Assembly (NCBI GenBank): GCA_039583695.1
Contig: JAVKSL010000095.1
Coordinates: forward strand, 1-9,519
Length of the DNA: 9,519 nucleotides
Source of the DNA: JAVKSL01 sp039583695
GTDB lineage: Bacteria > Actinomycetota > Acidimicrobiia > Acidimicrobiales > JAJPHD01
Reading direction: 5' to 3'
The position numbers were made by a program, and so were the translations under genes. Positions 6,262 to 9,519 of the stretch are shown here, in pieces. The notes under the pieces were generated by a model that did no database searches, was not told the DNA's origin, and worked only from the letters and a program-made list of their open reading frames with translations. How positions within the stretch are numbered: the first letter of the stretch is position 1; each line of letters begins with the position of its first letter.

Positions 6262-6791
6262 TCCGACACCAGATCGCCCCAGCGGTCACGGGCACCCCGA
6301 AGCGGGCGAGCAAGGCTTCACACCGGCGAAAGCTCAACCCGAGGCCGTAGTGCAAGAAGGCGCCGAGAGCCTTGGCCTTCGGGCCTACCTGGGAGCCCGC
6401 CGCCCCGAGGGCATCGGAGCACTGCTCAACGTGGCGTCCCTGCACCCGGGCCTTGTCATTACAGCGTCCGACCCCGACCTTGAACACGGTGGTGATGGGG
6501 CCCATGTCGGGAAGCTCTACCTGCCACTGCAGCTCGTCACGTTCGTGGGTGATGGTGCCCCCACAGTGAGGACAACGACCCCGGCAGTGCGGCGTCGAGC
6601 TCGCGATCGGGGGGCCCGGCGGGTGCCATGCGATGCCCGTGACGACCATGGGCGTCTCCGGGCTTGCGTCCCGCACGAGCCGGGGCGGACTTCGGGTCAC
6701 CCTTGGAGAACGGCGCTGCCTGGCGTTTTGTCCCTCGACGGGTGCCCTCCAAGGCCTTCTCCAGCTCGGCGATCCGCTGGCGCTGGTCCAC
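6262..6791 (-). pseudogene. IS66-family transposase TnpC remnant, frameshifted and truncated
   Basis: IS66 TnpC is a DDE transposase with an N-terminal leucine-zipper region and a zinc finger. The first frame (6791 leftward) reads RIAELEKALEGTRRGTKRQA, then PFSKGDPKSAPARAGRKPGD and HGRHGHRMAP, the usual N-terminus. The next part continues in another frame: CPHCGGTITHERDELQWQVE, LPDMGPITTVFKVGVGRC, ARVQGRHVEQCSDALGAA and LSFRRCEALLARFGVPVTAG. One extra base in the GGGG run (6579-6582) explains the shift; with three Gs the text reads LPGRCPHCGG. After VTAGAI, near 6272, the similarity ends, and the catalytic DDE core (normally a further 300 or so residues) is absent. The GTG at 6791 has only a close AGGAG before it, so the true start is uncertain. 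In the zinc finger the later cysteine pair reads CNDKARVQ where CxxC is usual. Not functional. Confidence 0.85.
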
Positions 6792-6909
6792 CAGCTCCTG
6801 GCCCTTTCGGGGGCTCCTCGCTAGATCCTATGGACAGCCCCCGGGCTCCTGTGGCACACTTTAGCTGATCCGGCCTAGGCGGGAGGGCGCCTTGAAAGGG
6901 GATGAGTCG

Positions 6910-7113
6910 GTGCAGGATCGAGAGCTGTTCGAACTATTCGGAATGGCCTTGGGATTGCCGGCACCGTGGCGGGTGGGCTCGGTCTGCTTCGATAAGGATG
7001 GCGGAGAGCTCCAGATCGGTCTTGAGTTCCCCCGTGGTTCACGCTTCGCCTGCCCCGAGGCTGGTTGTGCCAACTCGGATTGCTCGGTGCATGACACCTT
7101 GGAGAAGCGGTGG
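6910..7113 (+). pseudogene. ISL3-family transposase, N-terminal zinc-ribbon piece
   Basis: GTG at 6910 follows AAAGGGGA at suitable distance. The product reads ELFELFGMALGLPAPWRV, then VCFDKDGGELQIGLEFPRGS, then FACPEAGCANSDCSVHDTLE-KRW. That is the N-terminal domain of ISL3 transposases: a PWRV motif, an acidic-start strand and a zinc ribbon with cysteines in CPEAGC and C-S-V-H. After KRW (7113) the expected HLDFFQ-type continuation is missing and IS3-element DNA begins. Only about 68 of the usual 400 or more residues remain. The GGGCTCCTGTGGCACAC at 6843-6858 could be the element's left inverted repeat, but no partner is visible. Confidence 0.75.
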
Positions 7114-7185
7114 CCCTACGTGCCAAAATGGGGGGTGCCGGGAGCGGCCCGGCAGATCACTGGAGGGCGAGAGGAGGAAGAGCAC

Positions 7186-7593
7186 GTGATATCGACCACC
7201 AACGAACTGGCCGTGGAGACCCCGACGAAGGATCGCCGGTCGTGGCCGGCTGAGTACAAGCTTCGGATCCTGGCCGAGATGGATCAAGCGGCAGCGAGCG
7301 GCGAGCGGGGCCAAGTCGGAGAGATCTGCCGGCGTGAAGGCCTGTACTCCTCGCTGATCAGCACCTGGCGTGACCAGCGCGACGCGGGCGCCCTGGAAGG
7401 ACTGCGAGAGCACAAGCCAGGCCCCAAGGCCGACCCGGCACGCTCAGAGCTTGGCCGCCTACGAGCCGACAACGCCCGTCTCAGCGAGCGCCTGGCCACA
7501 GCCGAGGAACTCATCGATGTCCAGGGAAAAGCCTTCGCGCTCTTGCGGGAGCTTGCCCCCAAGAGCGCGAAGCCGAGCGGGACGCCCTCGTGA
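7186..7593 (+). CDS. IS3-family transposase OrfA
   Basis: This 135-residue protein binds the element ends and, joined to OrfB by frameshifting in many IS3 elements, forms the active transposase. GTG at 7186 is preceded by GAGGAGGAAGAGCAC, a strong ribosome binding site. Residues 17-60 hold the helix-turn-helix (RRSWPAEYKLRILAEMDQA, GEICRREGLYSSLISTWR). Residues 80-125 form a leucine zipper (SELGRLRADNARLSERLAT, EELIDVQGKAFALLREL). The frame is open upstream to TTG 6892 through the ISL3 fragment, so a fused product could be made. The stop overlaps the orfB start (GTGA). The orfB frame lies at -1 and is open before its GTG at least back to about 7503, as programmed -1 frameshifting would need. 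Confidence 0.85.
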   Translation: MISTTNELAVETPTKDRRSWPAEYKLRILAEMDQAAASGERGQVGEICRREGLYSSLISTWRDQRDAGALEGLREHKPGPKADPARSELGRLRADNARLSERLATAEELIDVQGKAFALLRELAPKSAKPSGTPS

Positions 7594-8615
7594 GCGCCCA
7601 GATCCAAGCCTGGGCGCCCCGAATCGGCCTGGAACGGGCCTGTGTGGCCTTCGGAGTCTCACCCCGAAGCTGGCGTGACCGCCGCCAGTGCGCAGCCGGG
7701 CGCCCACGCCAGCGTCCCTCACGGGCGACTGGGCTGGCCCGCCAGGCTCATCCAGCCCGGATCCCGAACGACGAGCGAGCGTCCATCCGTGAGCTGTTGT
7801 GCTCGGAGCGCTTCTGTGACCTCGCTCCGGCCCAGGTCTATGCCGCCCTACTTGACGAGGGAATCTATCGCTGCTCGATCCGCCAGATGTACCGCATCTT
7901 GCATGAGGCTGGCCTGGTTCGAGAGCGCCGGCCCGGTCATGCCCGCAAGAACCACACCAAGCCGGTGGTGTCAGCCACCAGGCCCAACCAGGTATGGACT
8001 TGGGACATCAGCCGGCTGGCCGGTCCGAGCATGCGAACCTGGTTCTACCTCTACGTCGTGATCGACATCTTCTCCCGGTCCATCGTAGCCTGGTCGCTAG
8101 ATACGGTGGAATCCGACAAGGTTGCCCGGCGCATGATCCGAGCAGCGACCAAGCGCCAATGCATCGACCCCAACTCGCTGACCTTGCACTCCGACCGAGG
8201 TGCGCAGATGACGTCCAACTCCATGGCTGAGCTGCTCGAAGAGCTGGGTGTGACCCGGAGTCTGTCCCGGCCCCGGGTCTCCAACGACAACCCCTACTCG
8301 GAGTCCAACTTCAAGACCGCCAAGTACCGACCCGAGTACCCCAAACGCTTCGCCAGCTTGGCCGAGACCCGCAGCTGGGCCCGCAAGTTCGTGCATTGGT
8401 ACAATCATGTCCACTACCACTCGGCCATCGGGCTTCTTCACCCCGCCGAGGTGCATGCCGGCAACGCAGGCGCCATCCGCACCGCTCGCCAGGCCGTCCT
8501 CGATGCCGCCTACAAGGCGCATCCCGAACGCTTCCTCAACAAGGCACCCACCGCCCCCGACATCCCCGTGACGGCTTGGATCAACAAGCCGACCGTCCAA
8601 ACCGAGCTCAACTAG
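7590..8615 (+). CDS. IS3-family transposase OrfB, DDE integrase core
   Basis: A 341-residue strand-transfer enzyme of an IS3 element. Residues 60-117 are the HTH_21-like N-terminal region (DLAPAQVYAALLDEGIYRCS, RQMYRILHEAGLVRER). The rve catalytic core follows, with Asp139 in VWTWDIS, Asp202 in LHSDRG and Glu238 in NPYSESNFK. The last two are separated by 35 residues, as expected for the D,D(35)E triad. The C-terminus has FVHWYNHVHYHSAIGLLHPA, typical of the family. GTG at 7590 overlaps the orfA stop by GTGA, so translation is coupled. Length and motifs are complete, so the enzyme is probably functional. It is the only complete transposase in the window. Confidence 0.93.
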   Translation: MSAQIQAWAPRIGLERACVAFGVSPRSWRDRRQCAAGRPRQRPSRATGLARQAHPARIPNDERASIRELLCSERFCDLAPAQVYAALLDEGIYRCSIRQMYRILHEAGLVRERRPGHARKNHTKPVVSATRPNQVWTWDISRLAGPSMRTWFYLYVVIDIFSRSIVAWSLDTVESDKVARRMIRAATKRQCIDPNSLTLHSDRGAQMTSNSMAELLEELGVTRSLSRPRVSNDNPYSESNFKTAKYRPEYPKRFASLAETRSWARKFVHWYNHVHYHSAIGLLHPAEVHAGNAGAIRTARQAVLDAAYKAHPERFLNKAPTAPDIPVTAWINKPTVQTELN

Positions 8616-8680
8616 AACACCCAAGCTCACCATGACACGTCCAGCTTGGTTGGGCGACCATGTGCCGGTTCGGTCTGGGC

Positions 8681-8711
8681 AACCGGGCCGCCGCGCAGCG
8701 AAGGCCCGGTT
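8681..8711. repeat. 9-bp perfect inverted repeat
   Basis: aaccgggcc (8681-8689) and ggcccggtt (8703-8711) are exact reverse complements around a 13-base loop. It stands 65 bases after the orfB stop and directly before a second hairpin. It may be part of a terminator or of an element end. Confidence 0.7.
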
Positions 8712-8721
8712 ACCAAGGGGG

Positions 8722-8743
8722 TCCGGGGGGCTGGCCCCCCGGA
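8722..8743 (+). terminator. Strong GC hairpin downstream of IS3 orfB
   Basis: tccggggggc / gccccccgga form a perfect 10-bp stem around a 2-base loop. Its position about 107 bases after orfB fits a terminator that also shields neighbouring elements from read-through. There is no T-run after it, so it may instead be a dispersed REP-like palindrome. The structure is certain; the role is inferred. Confidence 0.5.
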
Positions 8744-8843
8744 GGTAGCCGCCACAGAACTTAGCTTGAATAATCGGCAGCAACCCCTTGACACGTTCCG
8801 TGGCGGCATCTGGACTTCTTCGAACATCGAGCGTTCTTGGTTG

Positions 8844-8887
8844 CTCGGGTGCCCCGAGTCAGATGCGCCACCCATGGGGTGCATCTG
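8844..8887. repeat. Two adjacent hairpins
   Basis: CTCGGG-TGC-CCCGAG (8844-8858) is followed after one base by CAGATGC...GCATCTG (8860-8866 with 8881-8887), a 7-bp stem whose interior can pair further imperfectly. Back-to-back stem-loops of this kind occur at ends of IS200/IS605 and IS110 elements, but no gene of those families is seen here. Confidence 0.45.
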
Positions 8888-8963
8888 GTCGAGGTCGCCT
8901 GGGCTCGTCCGGGATCGGGCTTCAGCCTTCTCATGGAGATGGCGTAGGGCTGGTGTGTTGGGG

Positions 8964-9019
8964 GTGGGGCCAGATCAAACCATCAAAACGGCCTCAAGTG
9001 GGGCCAAGTCAGGCCATCA
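8964..9019. repeat. 22-base tandem motif, resembles IS21-type end repeats
   Basis: GTGGGGCCAGATCAAACCATCA (8964-8985, first 20 bases decisive) recurs at 8998-9019 with 18 of 22 bases identical, 34 bases apart. IS21-family ends carry several such GTGGGxCA...TCA transposase-binding repeats, so this may be a leftover terminus. No istA or istB is present. The IS1634-type fragment begins immediately after the second copy. Confidence 0.45.
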
Positions 9020-9025
9020 TTCCCA

Positions 9026-9364
9026 CTCATCTGCATGCTGGGTGGCTATTTGGTGTGGCACCTACGCAGGACACTTGCTCCGCTCACCTTCACCGACGAG
9101 GAATCACCCGAGCACGCCAATCCCGTTGGCCCGGCGAAGCGCTCATCGGGCGCTGCCGCCAAGGTGGCCACAAAGGCCAATAGCGACGGGGCCGAGGTCC
9201 GAGGGTTTCGAGGGCTGCTGGAGCACTTGGGCACCCTGACGCGCAACACTATGTCGCTCACGACGGCGACCACCGACACCTTCGAGCTGCTGTCCACCCC
9301 CACCCCGACCCAGCGCCGGGCGTTCGAGCTGCTCGGTGCCCCGGCGCCTCTGCGCCTCATGTAG
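9026..9364 (+). pseudogene. IS1634-family transposase, C-terminal fragment
   Basis: The frame reads LICMLGGYLVWHLRRTLAPL, then TFTDEESPEHANPVGPAKRS, then EVRGFRGLLEHLGTLTRNTM and ends PTPTQRRAFELLGAPAPLRL-M, TAG at 9362-9364. This is the well-conserved C-terminal tail of IS1634-type transposases. The catalytic parts are missing: upstream of LICM, at about 9026, the sequence changes to the tandem repeat. ATG 9035 is internal to the original gene, not a start. It is in inverted orientation to the IS1634-type N-terminal part at 1-650. Whether they come from the same IS cannot be told, as the visible parts do not overlap. Confidence 0.8.
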
Positions 9365-9397
9365 CCAGAACAATCCCCAGGCTCGGAGCGTTCTGGC
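9364..9397 (+). terminator. Inverted repeat right after the IS1634-type stop
   Basis: gccagaac (9364-9371) and gttctggc (9390-9397) are perfect 8-bp arms around an 18-base loop, beginning at the last base of the stop codon. It is probably the transcription terminator of the transposase, without a T-run. It could also be a structural part of the element's right end. Confidence 0.4.
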
Positions 9398-9519
9398 AGG
9401 TGAGGGTGGGTCTACCTACCCAAGCCCACGTAACTTCGGCCTAGTGAATCGGCCTGGGTTTGACGGAGACTCGTCCGCTTCGATGTCTCAAGCCGCGTCG
9501 GCCTGAGGATTCTCATCGT
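9398..9519. other. Right flank, no gene seen; three TCGGCCT copies
   Basis: There is no open frame with family features. TCGGCCT occurs at 9436-9442, 9449-9455 and 9498-9504. The first two are 13 bases apart, so they could be transposase-binding repeats at the right end of the IS1634-type element. The element boundary is not resolved inside the window. Confidence 0.3.

Larger units (their letters stand above)
7114..8680 (+). mobile_element. IS3-family insertion sequence, apparently intact coding part
   Basis: It contains overlapping orfA and orfB with complete catalytic residues. Its left end lies just after the ISL3 fragment (7113) and its right end before the hairpins at 8681. A weak inverted pair is TGCCAAAATGG (7121-7131) against AACCAAGCTGG on the other strand (8651-8641), 7 of 11 matching. 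Boundaries are therefore approximate. No target-site duplication was recognised, and the rest of the interrupted ISL3 gene is not found on the right, so flanking DNA has been rearranged since insertion. Confidence 0.6.
8616..9025. other. Noncoding junction zone of mobile-element ends
   Basis: I see no supported gene in these 410 bases; the open frames on both strands lack family motifs. The zone holds two strong hairpins (8681-8711, 8722-8743), a further hairpin pair (8844-8887) and a 22-base direct repeat (8964-9019). It looks like joined noncoding ends of several elements between the IS3 copy and the IS1634-type fragment. Confidence 0.6.

Noticed and set aside
6843..6870. Left inverted repeat of the ISL3 element
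   Set aside because: The start GGGCTCCTGTGG is suggestive, but no inverted partner is found in the window, so it is only mentioned with the ISL3 fragment.
7530..7590. A classic slippery heptamer for OrfA-OrfB frameshifting
   Set aside because: A GCCCCCAAG run is present and the -1 frame is open, but it does not fit the A-rich X XXY YYZ pattern well. OrfB has its own GTG start, so frameshifting was not annotated.
8097..8783. Minus-strand open frame of 228 codons opposite orfB
   Set aside because: It is antisense to a well-supported transposase and has no recognisable motif.
8646..9239. Plus-strand open frame of 197 codons
   Set aside because: It crosses hairpins, tandem repeats and the IS1634-type fragment in a different frame from its clear protein match, so it is probably not coding.

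Overview
The window is a GC-rich segment, most plausibly from an actinobacterium. The evidence is frequent GTG starts, strongly GC-biased codons, and transposase and YD-repeat proteins of the style common in Actinomycetota. I cannot name the organism. It contains no housekeeping genes. It is an accessory island: one polymorphic-toxin locus surrounded by broken and nested insertion sequences.

Centre (987-6090, minus strand). A secreted RHS/YD-repeat toxin is read leftward from a good sigma70-like promoter (TTGACA, 17-base spacer, TATTGT at 6062-6090). The order is signal peptide or membrane anchor, DNRLRE-like domain, fibronectin-III-like domain, DUF6531-like entry segment, about 18-20 YD repeats, RHS core ending in DPSG, a short hydrophobic segment, and a roughly 73-residue C-terminal toxin module. 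A small acidic protein (987-1352) starts on ATGA overlapping the toxin stop and is the probable immunity protein. As given, the toxin gene is split into two frames (4938-6020 and 1349-4981) by an apparent single extra base near 4946-4952. Removing that base joins the halves of the DNRLRE-like domain into one protein of about 1556 residues.

Left (1-986, minus strand). The window edge cuts an IS1634-type transposase. Its first codons abut the first 20 codons of an IS3-family orfA, so one element truncated the other. Between this and the immunity gene lie about 270 bases with a hairpin and an open frame of unknown meaning.

Right (6100-9519). A frameshifted, truncated IS66 TnpC lies on the minus strand. 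Next comes the N-terminal zinc-ribbon piece of an ISL3 transposase on the plus strand, then an apparently intact IS3-family orfA/orfB pair whose reading frame is fused to the ISL3 fragment. After it come hairpin-rich noncoding DNA, a 22-base tandem motif resembling an IS21-type end, and the C-terminal piece of an IS1634-type transposase. The two IS1634-type pieces are in opposite orientation and bracket the toxin locus, which suggests acquisition or rearrangement by transposition.

The best candidate for something undescribed is the RHS C-terminal toxin module with its immunity protein. Neither matches a family I can name with confidence.
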